Shown: piece after piece, positions 44,601-56,335 of the stretch | Layout: the number at the start of each line of letters is the position of its first letter | Position numbering within the stretch: position 1 is the first letter of the stretch | From: Cinclus cinclus | Taxonomy: Eukaryota > Chordata > Aves > Passeriformes > Cinclidae | Assembly: GCF_963662255.1 (NCBI RefSeq) | Contig: NC_085047.1 | Span: 90,764,259-90,828,258, forward strand | Length of the DNA: 64,000 nt | Direction of reading: 5' to 3' | Notes under the pieces: model-generated | The model's database searches: none | What the model was told of the DNA's origin: nothing | The model's input: only the letters and a program-made list of their open reading frames with translations | Program-made: the position numbers and the translations under genes

Positions 44601-47600
44601 ATATAATAAGTAACGTGTAACTTTTTCAGTCTTGGATTTTCCCTGTAAAACGAGGACTTTAAATGAAAAAGGTTGTGCACACATAGTCATTCTAAGATAA
44701 TCATACACATGAAAATTGAAAACTGCCTCAAACTGTAAAAATTTTGAAATGCTCATGTCTTACCATTTGTGCATGCACTGTTTTCAGACTCTGCACAATA
44801 CAGTCTGAGAACATGGTCATCAAAACAGAGCATGCCCAGGCATTGAGTCAGCTGACAGCCCAAAATGAAGCTCTCCGGAACAATTTCAGAGATCAGGTCA
44901 GGAACCTGCAAGATGAGCACAGGAAGACAGTAGAGACTCTTCAGCAGCAGCTCTCCAGAGTAGAAGCTCAGCTCTTCCAACTCAAGAGTGAACCAAGCAC
45001 TAGAGGTAACTTCCAGGCAGAATACCAGGTTCTCATGGGTTAGTTACAGATCTGTGTACCTCAGTCTGAAGCTACAATGTGTTTACAGCATTTGATTCTG
45101 TAAAATTGGCAGCAACTTTTTCTGGAAAATCTTCAGCATGCTGTATCAGTCCACAGATACCAAGTCAGGAATGTGTCTTTGTTACTATTTACTGTGTCTT
45201 CAGAATCCTTATAAGGTCCTTGAATGCATCCAGAGGAGGGCAACAAAGGTGGTGGAAGGGCTGGAAGGACTGTCCTGTGAGGAGCAGCTGAGGACTCTGG
45301 GTTGGTCTAGTTTGGAGGAAAACAGGCTGAGGACAACCTCCTTGCTGTCTTACAGATTCCTGACTGGGGGGAGGTGAGGAGGGAAGTGCTGGGCTCTTCT
45401 CCCTGGTATTCAGTTATAGGGCATGTGGGATTGGTTCAGAGCTGCCATGGGAAGATTCAGACTGGACATTAGGAAGCATTGTCTTACTGTGAGGGTGGTG
45501 ATACTCTGGAGCAGGCTTCCCATTGAAATGATTGATGTTCCAAACCTGTCTGTGTTTTAAGAGGCATTTTTACAATGCCCTTGATAATGTTTTAACTTTT
45601 GATCAGCCTTAAAGTGGTCAGGCAGTTGGACTAGATACTTGTTGTAGGTCACTTCCAACTGGAACTGTTCTGTTGCAGAATCTGCATTGTCAGACAGATG
45701 GAGGGAAATTGCTTTGTAAATATATGGTGTTCTTCTTATCATGTTGTCTCAGGTTTTGGAGCATACTGGACATTTGCCTCAAGTATGAAGTGTAAAGCTA
45801 AAGAAAAGTGTATTGAAAGCTGTTTTAAGAATGTTTGCTACTAGTATACATGCTATTTATTATACTTGCTATTTGATCCTTCTTCCAGTTTAAGATTTTA
45901 CTGTCTTCAATCTCAAGTGCTATTTTTGTATCTGTAAAGTTACTAATCAGGATGTAGTTGGACATGTACCAAGGAGCAGTAACAGTTTAAGAAGTTACTC
46001 TGTTATTACTGAAGTAGAAGGGTCATGCACACAGTAATAAAACAGAAAAATTTATACCTCCCACAGGACTGGTTGAAACAAAAGTGAATTCTGTTTTGCA
46101 TTAAAAGTGTTTGTTGCTCTTACCATAGCTAAAATACATCTTGAGGGAGATGTGCATGAAGGTTTCATAGTCACTGAAATAAAAATTGCCAATCAGGTTT
46201 GGGTTTAGAACCAGACTTCGGTTGGAATGGCCCTTTGGAGGTGAAAGGCTGTATTTTACTATTATAAATGTTACGTGCATATCTGGCTTTTTCTTTTTGC
46301 TTCACCTTCCCCTGCATATTAAAGACTATTTTATGTACCACTCTCAATCTGAGACAGTCACACCTAGGAAATGGCCCTCCCAGTTTCATTCTGATATGGA
46401 CATCAGTAAGTATTTTTCAGGTCCAGCTGTTTCAAATCCGGCAACGAAGAACTTGAGAGAACGGCGGAACACTGACCTTCCTGTCCTGGATGTGCACACT
46501 GTTGCTAGGGAAGAGGGAGAAGGTATGGAAACAACAGACACAGAGTCTGTCTCCTCAGCCAGCACCTATGTTCAATCCTTGGAGCAGCTGCTGAACTCAT
46601 CAGAAGCAAAGCCTGGTAGGTAGAACATGGCTTTCAGAAGCACTTGCCTACACAGAAGTTCATGCCCTCAGAATATTTTAGAGCACTGTGTTTCCATGCT
46701 TTTAGTTGAAAGACACAAATGTCACTGAGTTTACACTGTCCTGAACTTTTATAAGAGTTACGTTATTGAGTAAGGACTAACAGTAGGACATTCCTGCAGG
46801 TTTTAGTGATTTAAAGGTGTCATATTTCTGAGCTTTTAAAGGAAAAACACTGGGTGAGCAAGTCAGTGAATAGTTACAGAAATTTTAGTGTTCTGGATGA
46901 GTCTCTACTAGTGAAAATTAAGTGCTGATTTAACCCTGTTAATGAAAAGGATAAAATTTCGGTTCTTAATGAGGCTTATTAGAACAGTACTTTATTCACA
47001 GGGTTTTTTTTAGGAAAGTGAAATCCAGCATGAAAAAGAATGTTTTAGAAGTCCCCAAAACCCAGAAAAATACATGGTAGCATATAATCCTATTTTAAAA
47101 GTCTACTGAACACTTTATGGATAATGGTTGAAAATCTCCATTTATGGGTAGGAAACAAGGAATAAGTTAAAACCAGGAATCTCGAGGTACTCTAGAACAG
47201 TTTTGCCAGTCCCCTTCTAATATATAAACAAAAATAGATCAGAAAATAAGCATGCAGCAGCAGCATTGATGCCTGTTAAGTCTGTGCTCTGACTTTGCAT
47301 GAATTCTGTTCATAAGAAACATTACATTAATCAAGTCCTGATATTAAGTTAGTATGAAGTAGATGCAAGTGCTTTTTCCTTCTCTTAGGTTTTTTTTTCC
47401 AATTAATTGCAGAACCATCTCAATGGCAGGCAGATCTCACCAAGGATGAACTGATTCAGAAACTAAACACAACAACTAAGAGTGCTGATCACTTGAACGA
47501 ATTACTTCGTGAATCAGAAGCAACCAATGCAATCCTAATGGAGCAAATAAAGGTTAGCAGATACACAAGAGATGTTGAGGGCAGATCTGATTTCCATGGT

Positions 47601-49676
47601 CTGTTTCTTAGCCCAAATACATTTCAGAAAATCTCAGTCTACAAAATTTTGGTAATGTAAAACTTAATTTGGGAGGGGCTTTTATGCCATAGGTCTAATT
47701 AGTGTTTCCAGAGTCTACTTCAGGTTTTTGAGGTTTTTTCACCAGTTGGGTAGTCATGGTGGGGAGGGGGAGAAGACTGTGGAGTAAAAACTTCTACAGA
47801 AAAACCTCAGGAGTTTGGAACTTCAGTGTTTGGTAAAGGGTCTATACTATTTTCACTTAGATAAAAGCAGTAAATCCTAAGGGAAGCATTGTCTGGTTTC
47901 TCTTTCTCTAACCTGTTTCAGCTGTCTTAAGTTAAAAGAAGACACATGAACTAATGTATGAGTAAGCTTTCTGAAGATATTTCTAAATGTACTAAGCTTT
48001 CTTTTCTAAAATGCTTTAAAATTCATATAATCATATTTCTGAATTATTTAACTGTTTGACTGTTACTGCTCTTTTATCACTGATACTGTATCTCTGTACT
48101 TCACAAATTTTATCCAAAAAGTTATTTTAAGTCAATAATAAGTTACTTCTTACAACATTATCACATATTTAATTTTCACTGGATTTTTGTCCTGGATATG
48201 TTGCTAAACAGGCATTATTCTTTTTGAAGCAAGCTGTGCAATTCATTTTTTAGCTCTTCAAAAGAGACCTTTGTTCAATTACTCATTAAATGAAGCAAGC
48301 AGTATTACATATATTTTCCCTTATCTGCAGCTTCTTAAGAATGAAATAAGAAGATTGGAAAGAAATCAAGAGAGGGAAAAGTCTGTAGCTAATCTAGAGT
48401 ACTTGAAGAATGTTCTATTGCAGTTCATATTTCTGAAATCAGGAAGTGAGAAGGAACGGCTGCTCCCAGTAATAGACACCATGTTGCAGCTCAGCCCTGA
48501 AGAGAAGGGGAAGCTGGTTGCAATTGCCCAAGGTAAGTGGTGTTCAAAATATTGCCACAAAAAAGAGGAAAAGCAAAAAAGGAAAAGGATAATTCTGTGC
48601 TGTCTGTTGTGTAGACCTTTGAGAAAAAACAAAACTTAGTATCGTAGTGCCAGTGAACTAGTCCTAAAACCATTTTCTTTGCTGGGAAGTTACTACTCAG
48701 TTTTCAGTAAACAGAACACAACAATAAAATTGGCATAAAATACAATTTTTTCTGAAAACATTCACATTTTAGGAGGACAGTGGTAAGTTGAAAACTTTAA
48801 TGTGTTCATGTTTTGAGTAGAATTAATTTTTTTTGTTAAAAGAGAGGTTTGTATAATTGAATTACTTTCTTTACAGATGTTCTAAACAGGTTACTAAAGT
48901 GGTCCTCTCAAGGCAGTACTGCAGATCGAATATTAGTTTCAATATAATACATTTAAAGATATCTTAAAAGATGCTCTTCGTTGAAGAAATAAAGGAACTA
49001 AGGAAGGATGTAAAAAGAGTTAGGCATTTGCAAGAAATTAACACAGAGTTTCTGTGTACAATAATGTTCTGTTTCTGCTTCAAATACTCTGAGCATTTGT
49101 TCCCTTAAAATACTTCTCAAGGTATTGCCATTTCTCAGTGACAGTAACTGTAGCTTCTTGTGCTTCATTCGCAACTGACCTATAATTTATCTTAGAATTA
49201 ATATAAACAGGAAACAACACATGTACATATAAGAACTTAAAACTTGTGAACAAAAATCACATTAAAAAGTTAACGTATTGCATTCCATTATAGGCTGTGC
49301 ATTTGGAAAAGTAAGATGTAAGTCAAATTCATAGTATGTTGATGTTGTTCTGGCCCTCTAAGGAAGACTGAATTTTTCTGGAGAATGGTGGTAAATTACC
49401 TTTTTCAGACATTCTTAAGTACCCAAAGTAAAGTGGACTTGGTGGTACAACCCATATCTATGTCAGCCCAAGACTGAGTTCCTTTCTCAGCAAGCTTGAG
49501 GATAACATTTGAAAAAGGATAAAGGCAAGGAGCGGGGGCAAGTTCATGTAACCAAATGGTGCAATGTCTAACATAATATAAAGTATGTTTTTCTTCCTCC
49601 TTCAGGTGAAGAAGAGAGTACCTCACGGCCTTCTGGATGGGCTTCGTACCTCCACAGCTGGTCAGGACTTCGATAA
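24026..49676 (+). CDS. GCC2: GRIP and coiled-coil domain-containing protein 2 (golgin GCC185), 23 coding exons, 1684 aa
   Basis: Peripheral trans-Golgi golgin that captures endosome-derived vesicles and anchors microtubule factors. Exons: 24026-24031, 26901-26963, 27629-27713, 28756-28823, 30015-30119, 30922-33384, 34038-34107, 34799-34899, 34977-35075, 36639-36758, 38148-38312, 38693-38797, 39332-39494, 40047-40147, 40277-40354, 41043-41180, 41719-41840, 43434-43610, 44788-45005, 46421-46615, 47413-47552, 48331-48532, 49606-49676. They sum to 5055 nt and stay in frame; 1684 aa equals the human length as I recall it. [19 protein letters not shown] near the N-terminus, an almost continuous coiled coil (exon 6 alone encodes 821 residues) and [11 protein letters not shown] are diagnostic. 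Exon 22 begins the GRIP domain ([15 protein letters not shown]); Tyr1618 is the position that binds Arl1-type GTPases, and the preceding helix is the Rab6/Arl1 region. The end SWSGLR matches the family. The start at 24026 has a perfect Kozak context. All introns are GT-AG except intron 15 (GC-AG). Confidence 0.96.
24032..26900 (+). other. GCC2 intron 1
   Basis: GT-AG intron. The first 500 bases belong to the CpG island. The rest is AT-rich, with an A-run with C interruptions at about 25580-25612 and a G/T-rich tract at 26427-26541. No exon is evident inside. Confidence 0.8.
26427..26541. repeat. G/T-rich low-complexity tract
   Basis: Nearly pure G and T on the plus strand (gtttgtttttggttggttgg and variants) ends in a T run. 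It creates spurious open frames of 104 codons (+) and 86 codons (-) with Trp/Phe/Gly or Lys/Asn/Pro bias. A similar tract occurs at 57609-57675. Confidence 0.85.
28917..29064. repeat. 74-bp tandem duplication in GCC2 intron 4
   Basis: Two copies start at 28917 and 28991 (ctcagaattactcaaattga) and are identical as far as I can compare, apart from T-run length. The copy number may vary between individuals or be an assembly effect. Confidence 0.92.
29160..29475 (+). mobile_element. CR1 LINE 3' fragment, sense, in GCC2 intron 4
   Basis: The CR1 tail shows recognisable blocks: acagagggcagtgaaatgtt, gttgctcagagaggtggtag, gaatggggctctgagcagcc and ggggttggactttaaaggtc. A C-run interrupts it near 29334. 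The 77-codon frame at 29271-29504 is a shadow of this repeat. Confidence 0.85.
35530..35955 (+). mobile_element. CR1 LINE 3' fragment, sense, in GCC2 intron 9
   Basis: Blocks include agtctggagaaaagcaggct, the ccaccaggggaggtgtagg region and a tail with atgatcttaaaggtcatttc and aacgattctgtgaca. An AT-rich insertion or diverged section lies at about 35805-35860. Another CR1 copy of a different subtype follows immediately. Confidence 0.85.
35960..36455 (+). mobile_element. second CR1 LINE 3' fragment, sense, in GCC2 intron 9
   Basis: A more diverged CR1 tail: gatgaccaggttggtcaagg, a cagcctagagaagactt block, a truncated mid-region, and gagcaacctgatctcttctc before a degenerate end. It lies directly behind the previous CR1 in the same orientation. 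Confidence 0.75.
37621..37734. repeat. 57-bp tandem duplication in GCC2 intron 10
   Basis: Copies begin at 37621 and 37678 (tttaatctgttaaagtcatt). They differ by two bases, in ggctaatgcag versus ggctgctgcag. Confidence 0.92.
38592..38622. repeat. (TG)n microsatellite in GCC2 intron 11
   Basis: An uninterrupted TG dinucleotide run of about 31 nt lies 70 bp before the acceptor of exon 12. It is likely polymorphic in length. Confidence 0.97.
40355..41042 (+). other. GC-AG intron (GCC2 intron 15)
   Basis: Exon 15 ends in TATAAG and the intron opens with gcaaga, giving the strong AAG/GCAAG donor form typical of GC-AG introns. The acceptor ctctttcag is normal, and the frame continues into [12 protein letters not shown], as the protein family requires. 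No GT donor nearby keeps the frame and sequence. Confidence 0.9.
41841..43433 (+). other. GCC2 intron 17
   Basis: GT-AG intron. It holds a CTCF-like motif at 42529-42542, and a 13-bp direct repeat (attgaaacaggat) near 43234-43260. Small minus-strand open frames (41941-42229, 42423-42614) have no support. Confidence 0.75.
42529..42542 (+). promoter_or_regulatory. CTCF-like motif, plus orientation
   Basis: ccaccagagggcga matches the CTCF core CCASYAGRKGGCRS at 13 of 14 positions. A good match in the opposite orientation lies at 61054-61067, so the pair is convergent. Occupancy is not known. Confidence 0.45.
45195..45690 (+). mobile_element. CR1 LINE 3' fragment, sense, in GCC2 intron 19
   Basis: Starts within the conserved gaatgcatccagaggagggc block and continues through ctgtgaggagcagctgagga, gactggacattaggaagcat and gtgagggtggtgatactctg to a degenerate tail around 45690. 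The open frames at 45079-45377 are shadows of it. Confidence 0.88.
48533..49605 (+). other. GCC2 intron 22
   Basis: The last intron, within the GRIP-domain coding region. Position and phase (after the first base of a Gly codon) fit the continuing GEEE sequence. No repeat family recognised; the minus-strand frame at 49405-49761 overlaps the last exon and is a shadow. Confidence 0.8.
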
Positions 49677-52600
49677 AACAGTGGAAACACTGAATCTTTA
49701 GAAACATTCCACAGCTGCAGACCTGAGAAATCTTACTGTAGATCTGTTGATGTTGTAGCATGGAACTACAGGGTTTTATTCATGTGTGTTGTTCTCAGCT
49801 TTTTAGGCTCTACTAAGAAAGAAGCCTGCAGTAGCTCTGAGAGTGAACTATTTTTCTTGTAAATGTCAAAGCTGATAATAAGAACTATGAGAATTGACTA
49901 ATTGCAAATAGCTTGGAAAAAGAATTTGTCAACCTGTGATAGCTCTTTTGATATGAATTTAAAAGTTTAACTTGATATATCAACTGGAATAACTAGAGTT
50001 TAGATTTAAAGCATTTGAAAGTGTTTAAAATTGCTTTCAAGTATCACTGTCAGCTAGCTAATCTGTATGGTTAGTGTTATTCTCTGCACATTTAAGAAAT
50101 TTAAAATTATTTACTGTCTTCTGATAGCCATCACAAAATGTAAGATAATTAAGAAACAGGGCACTTTCTGCTTTAAAATTGTAGTCTTTCTTAAAATTAT
50201 TTTGCTTTTGCAGAGCATGAAGGCAATGGTTCACAAAATGTAGAGGGTGCAGAAATTGTATGAAATACAGTGCTTGTCACATCTGGGCATGGTACTGTAG
50301 TAGAGATTAATGGCATCTATGGAAGCCTTAGGACAGCACTCCAAGACTCAGAGGTCCTAAGTGAGCTGAAGCTTTGTGAGAAAGGGCTTAAGCTAGGGCT
50401 TTTTAATCTGAGGTTGGAAGTTTGTGGAAAAGACCGGGAAGATACATTCCATTACTGTAATGATGTCTGTAATTGGATGACAAGACTACTCATACTGACT
50501 TAGTCATAGTGAAGACACTAAAGAAAGAATCTGAGCCCACAGGTCAGACTCCTAACATTAACTTCTGAGAGAGAAGAATGAACCTTTTGTCAATAGATGC
50601 ATCTTTTAAATGTTCTAATGATTGAAGATCTTATTCTCTCACTTACCTGTGTGTGTGCACATCGTTTGCACAGATCTTTTGCACAGATGAGATGATCTCT
50701 GTTCCAGGTTACTCAACAGAATGTTATAGGTTTTTTCCAAGAAAAATAAATTTCTACCATCTCTGCTTCTATTATCATCACAGCACCATTTTTTACCTTC
50801 AGTTGTCTCCTCCCCTTTACAGTCCATAATGCCTTTCACCATCTTAATTTATTTGTAGGATTTTAAAAAGCATACATGTGTTTAAATCCTGCTTATGTTT
50901 AAACCAGTCTTTCTGTCTTTTTCACTCATATTTTCATGTTCTCTGTGTTGTTTTTACAGGGAGTCTTTTCCTGGTACACATACAAATACTAAATAGGATT
51001 ATTCCTTGCCTATCTACCTTAGCTCAGGCTTTGAGGAAATGATGCTTTTTCATTTAATATTGCCTTATTTCAGGCTGAGGTTAATCTGAACATATGAACA
51101 GCAGTATGGCAACATGCTGAGAATAAACTGTTCAGTTTGCTTTTGGTTTAATTTTTTGCTTGTATATATTTCAGTACACAATCAACAAAGCCAGCAGGCT
51201 TTGTATAGGTATTTTAATTCCTTTCCACTGTTTTAGGCACTTCTATTTTCTTCCTCTCCAATATATATTTTAACTGGAACATTTTATGGTTTGTGCTGCT
51301 GGGGAAGACGTTCTCTGTGGACTTTTAGAACATGGAACTGATCAGCAGTAGTGTGAGGGATGAGTCTTTAGGTGTCTGTAGTAAACACAAGGCTATGTTT
51401 AGGCTTTCTTGCACTTGCCTTTGGAATGATTTACCTTCTCTTCAGCATTCATGATTTGGACCAGATCTCAGATGTTGGATTCAAACTCCTTATTCAGCTG
51501 GATTTGGTTAATGTCCCTCAAAAGAAAACCAAAACACAACAACAGGAGAGATTTGAAATATGTGTAAAAGTAAGTGGTACTCCTCCTTCTGCTTTGATTT
51601 GAACAATGGAAGCACGTGAGTAGAAGGGTATGTTTTTGTCTCAGTTCACACTCCATTTGCAGCTGACCTGATTTAGTCTGCTATTGCTAAAGAGCTGTGA
51701 CAAGTTCCTCTTAAAATGCACATATTTCAGAACTGTAAATTACTTAACATTGTAAGCTGTGAATAAAGGTATGCAAGTAACATATATCACTGGCTTATGA
51801 AATACCAGTTGCTTATTGACTTCTTTCAAGTCTGAGTTGCATGCTCACTGTTTTTAGTAAAACTTGAGTACCGTATTTATGAATGTAGTGAACAACTTGC
51901 ATTAATATATTTTTTTTACAATGAAAGGTTGAGGTCTTAATTAATTAAAAATATTTTAATAACTGTTACTAGACTGTTTTCTGTTGCTAAGATTGCCAGA
52001 ACTTACCTATGTGGCAATAAACTGACTGTAAGCAAATATATCAAAGTTTACAGACACTTGAGTAAATAGCAGAGAAGAATGTGAACTGGAAACAGGATTA
52101 TTTTGCATAGAGAACTTTTTATATATCATATATTTGCATTTGTAATGTACAGCATTGTAGCTGTGATTTGCTTTCAAAAAGCAGTTCAAAGTTTTAACTA
52201 GTACTGCTGCTTATTGATATACTGTGGTGCTCTTTTTTGGAAGAGCACTGTGCTGACTTTGCTTTCTGATTCTTTTTGTTTTCTTTACAGTGCCACATTC
52301 ATTAGAATGTTTCACAGAAAATGTCACCTTCGCCCAAAATGTTTATAAGCTTAGGACCAATTTTTATCTTTTAACAGCCTGCCTTTGGCCCAAGCATAAG
52401 GAGACCATAATAATAGTAATAATAATTATTATTCTGCTATCAGTATACAGATTATATATTAATTAAAAACCAAATATGGGAGTGATTCAATGTTCCCAAA
52501 CCTGCATGTGCACTGTGGCTGAATATTTAGCTATCTAATGGTGACTTAGAAACGGGTTATATGTCTTTCATTTTCCCTTTACCCAGAAGGGAGACTCATC

Positions 52601-53215
52601 TGTGCAAGCAAAAAGTGCTCCAGTTGCAAGACAGGAAGATCAGAGCTTGTCAGGCTGTTGTACAGATGTGGCCATTTGAATCTGGTGTTCAGGATGGCCA
52701 AAGGGAACCATGTTAGAAATTATACACAAGAGAGAAAAGTTGCTTTTTTTCTTTCATGACCCTCCTTTCCCAAAGTGTAACTGAGAATACATGATTAGAT
52801 TATTTTCTAAATTTAAATCCTCCTTCGTCTAGTTCCCTCCATCCTTTGCTGTGATAAGAGATGATACATCATGAAATTGTGGAGGAATGCCTAAAAATTC
52901 TCCTTAGTTTGTAGTTAATGACTTTGAAGGCAGCTTAAACATACATGCTTCACTTGTCTTATGCCTTGGCTTCACCCAGTGCATCAGTACTTCCTAAACT
53001 ACCTGTTAGTTCTGCTATTGTTGGTACTGTGAAAATATCTCCCTTAGTCACCTTGCAAATAGCAGTCACCACTCACAAGCTGAGAAACCAAATGTATGAA
53101 GAGATAAAAATACATTTGTTGTAGTAGTTTCAGAATTATTAGTCTGGATAGATAAATATTTTGTTTGGAAATAATGTTTTTGCTGGCCTTTTCATGTGGC
53201 CATGACTTCAATAAA
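49677..53215 (+). other. GCC2 3' UTR candidate region
   Basis: No further coding exon follows the TAA at 49674-49676. AATAAA signals occur at 51122-51127, 51762-51767 and 53210-53215, so the transcript may have a long or alternatively polyadenylated 3' UTR; the sequence does not decide between them. An imperfect TAA/ATT repeat (52407-52434) forms an AT palindrome. Short open frames here have no support. Confidence 0.5.
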
Positions 53216-55699
53216 ATTTACCTTTACTCAACAGAGTGCCTTTCTTTTCCCTGAATGCCTGTTCTTACCTGAGAAAATTATATTCAGGTGCAAGGTAGAA
53301 AACAAGGACTGTCTGCCGTTGTATTGAAGAGATTTTATAGATCTGGTATAGTATCCACAGCCTCTACTTTGGAAGACATCTACAGCAATGGGTTCTTCTG
53401 AATGAACAGCTATGAAATTGGTTTGTTATAGGGGTTTTTTAGAATAAAAGTATGGTTTTCAAAGTTCATTTTAATGACTTCAAATGTGTTACTAGATTGT
53501 CACCAGCAATCTGACAATATTAGACATGAAGGAGAGAAGGGTTGCAGAAGCTGTTAATGGCCTTATTAGCAGGATTGCACTTAGTGTGTTTGAGTATTAA
53601 CTACCTTATAAATCAGCATGCATTTCTAATTGCACTCAACTTTGAAGTGGACATAATTACCTCTTCCCTAATAAACTGTGATAAATTTTCTTTATCTGTA
53701 TAATTATCCTAGTGCAAAGATTAGATACTCAGTGGATGAAGAGGTGCTTGGTTTGATTTAAGCTAGAGTTTAGTGCTATTTTTCTTGCCAACCATTTTTC
53801 TTGGACCATACTTATTACACAGATACATGGTCAGAGAGGGGATCATAAGCTGTGAAAAGAAGACATCATAAATTGATAAAAGGGTCAAAAAAGCCTGAAA
53901 CTTTCAGTCAACTTCTAACAGCTTTCATATAAATGTATATGTGCTTTGGGGAAGGGAAATAATCTGACTACTTTCTAAATGAATTCAATTAAAATTTATC
54001 ATGTAGTTGTGAAAGGATGAGAAGCTTCCTTCCTTTCCTTCCTCTCCTGTGTTTCTCAGGCTCATTCTGAGGATTCAGGCTGGATTGCATAGTGAAGACA
54101 GAAAAGTAAAACAAGTATGGAAATGAACATCAGTTACTGCTCCAACAAATCAGCATCCCTTGGTATTGGCAAATCATTTTTTTCCACTGTCAGTTGATTG
54201 CCTAAAGGCTTCTTAAGAATCCAAGGTAAATGTGATCTGTCAAAAACAGTGTGCTCTTTTGGGCATGGGCACAGTCCCAGTCCTCCCACAGCAGACTTTG
54301 AAAGTGTTTTAAATTGATAGACATTTGATAGCAGCTGTGTATGAGCATAGGATTTAAGTGGGGTTTATTTTTCTATTACCTGAAATTCGAAGCTTGTTCT
54401 GAGAACACTCAGATTGTTTCCGGACGGGAGGTACATACTAGCTCTTGGCTCTCTTGCTCTTTGCAGAAAGCAGAGCATCTCAAATATAAAAAGCATAGAA
54501 ACTATTATAGAGCTCAAGAAAAAAGCTTTTATCCAAATACTATTTTACCATTATTATTCCTCTTTGTGGAGTTAAGTTGCTGATGCTCAGCATTTCTCTT
54601 GCCATGGGAGAAGGCCAATCATATAATTTTGGCTTTAGCATCCACATATTTATACAGACTAGTTAATGTTCCTTTCAAATCTAGTCACAGCACTGACTTA
54701 TACCTGCAGCTGTGGCAGGCTAGGTGAAGCTGTCTACCTTTGCAGGGGGACAGATGGGTGGTCCCTTCTGCACCAGGGGCAGAGGGCTACAGCCTCTGGA
54801 ACAGGGGTGAGAAGAGCAGATGGTGGTAATAAAAACCCAAAACAGCTCCTATTGTTGATGTGGCAACTCTGTCCCTACCCTGACTACCCAGCAGCCTTTC
54901 TCTTGGAAACCGGTTAAACCAGTTGATTGCAGTGGTGGGGGATAGTGGGCATCTTGCAGGAAGAGGATTTGCAGAAAATGCAGAAAAGCTAAGGATAGGT
55001 TTTGTAATGTTTTGAGAAAGATTGGAATTGCAGTGACAGAAAGCTTGAAATGGAAAAATTACATACTTTTACTAAGAATGTGAGAGTAATGCCATGATCT
55101 CCAAGAGTTATTATTTCTTAAAGTACCTGTTTTGTGGTGCTGCCTTAAGCTTCTTCTTTAGCTTTTATTATGTCTGCACAAGTACTGATCTTGTCATGAA
55201 GCAGAAATTTATGCTGCTAAATATGGAATTTTATTGATTTTGCAATTTTGCAGAGGTTTGAGATTGATCAATAAAAGTTACATCCTTGGTTTTGCACAAT
55301 ATACTAGGTATCTCTAAAGTGCATGAAGCAGAAATCTAACTTCTTTTATATGGTTTTCAGAATGATCACTAAAATGTCTTCTGAGCATGCTACACATTGT
55401 TTTTAATAATAGCAATGTTTTTTAGAGATATCAAATAGTGGCCAAAACTTACTTATTTAATTGATTAGTGGAGTTGATAATGTTGAGCAAAAATGTGAAA
55501 CCTAAATAATTTTTCACCTGTTGATTTATTAACAGCTTTGCAAAGAATATTTAGCTGGACACCCCGTGTTCAGAAGTTATTCCTACTTACATGGTCAATG
55601 TTTCCTTCACTGTTGCTTTAGCTTCAGAGCTTTGGAGGTGTGACAAGAACACTGACACAGTTTACAATTTAAATACATTGATTATGTTAAGGTAAACAA
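53216..55699. other. intergenic, no gene recognised
   Basis: AT-rich sequence. The segment at about 54690-54910 is more GC-rich and open in one frame (83 codons), but has no start context, splice pair or family resemblance. It could be an old unidentified repeat. Confidence 0.45.
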
Positions 55700-55885
55700 C
55701 CATGGGGTTGCTCTGCTACCAGGCTCTCAGAGTCAGAATAGACTCAGATTGGATATGAGAAAGAAATTCTTTAATGTGAGGGTGGTGAGGCCCTGAAACA
55801 GTTGCCCAGAGAAGCAGTGGATGCCTGATTCCTGGAAGTATTCAAAGCCCCTTGCAACCCAAACCATTCTATAAATCTACCATCT
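55700..55885 (+). mobile_element. CR1 LINE 3' fragment, sense
   Basis: Contains attggatatgagaaagaaat, gtgagggtggtgaggccctg, cagttgcccagagaagcagt and a shortened tail with cccaaaccattctataaatc. An internal part of the tail is deleted. Confidence 0.85.
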
Positions 55886-56199
55886 GCAGTTGCATGAAGT
55901 TCTAGAAGAAAGCAAAAGCTAGAACAAATACCACAGTTGTAAGTTACTTACTCATGTCTCTTCATACCACTATGGCAAAATTATAAAATACTTTTCCAGA
56001 AAAAGATGAAAAAATGCTGTTATTTGTGATTAGAGACCAGCAGCCAAATTCTATGACCAAGCAGCTGCCTTCTCATCTGTCCCCAGTAACCATTTCTTTC
56101 TCACTTCTTCCCCAGGTCTACAATACTGGCCTTGTTCAATGTCAGCAGAGATGATGCACTTAGCTCTGAATAGGTAAAGGCTCTGTGCTGTCACTTAAG

Positions 56200-56335
56200 A
56201 GTGACAGAGTAATTTAGGTTGGAGAAAACCACAAAGATCAAAGAGTTTTCAGCTGTTAACTTGGCACTGCTAAGTCCATGTCACTAAAGTGCCACTGCCA
56301 GCTGCAGTACAGTAAGTTTGGTATTTCAACAGTGA
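56200..56335 (-). mobile_element. short CR1-like 3' tail, antisense
   Basis: On the plus strand it reads as a reverse-complemented CR1 end: taatttaggttggagaaaac, then a cttggcactgctaagtccat block and tcactaaagtgccac. Strongly diverged. Confidence 0.6.

Noticed and set aside
54666..54917. 83-codon frame in GC-richer DNA downstream of GCC2
   Set aside because: No family resemblance, splice pair or poly(A) context; more likely an old repeat or chance.
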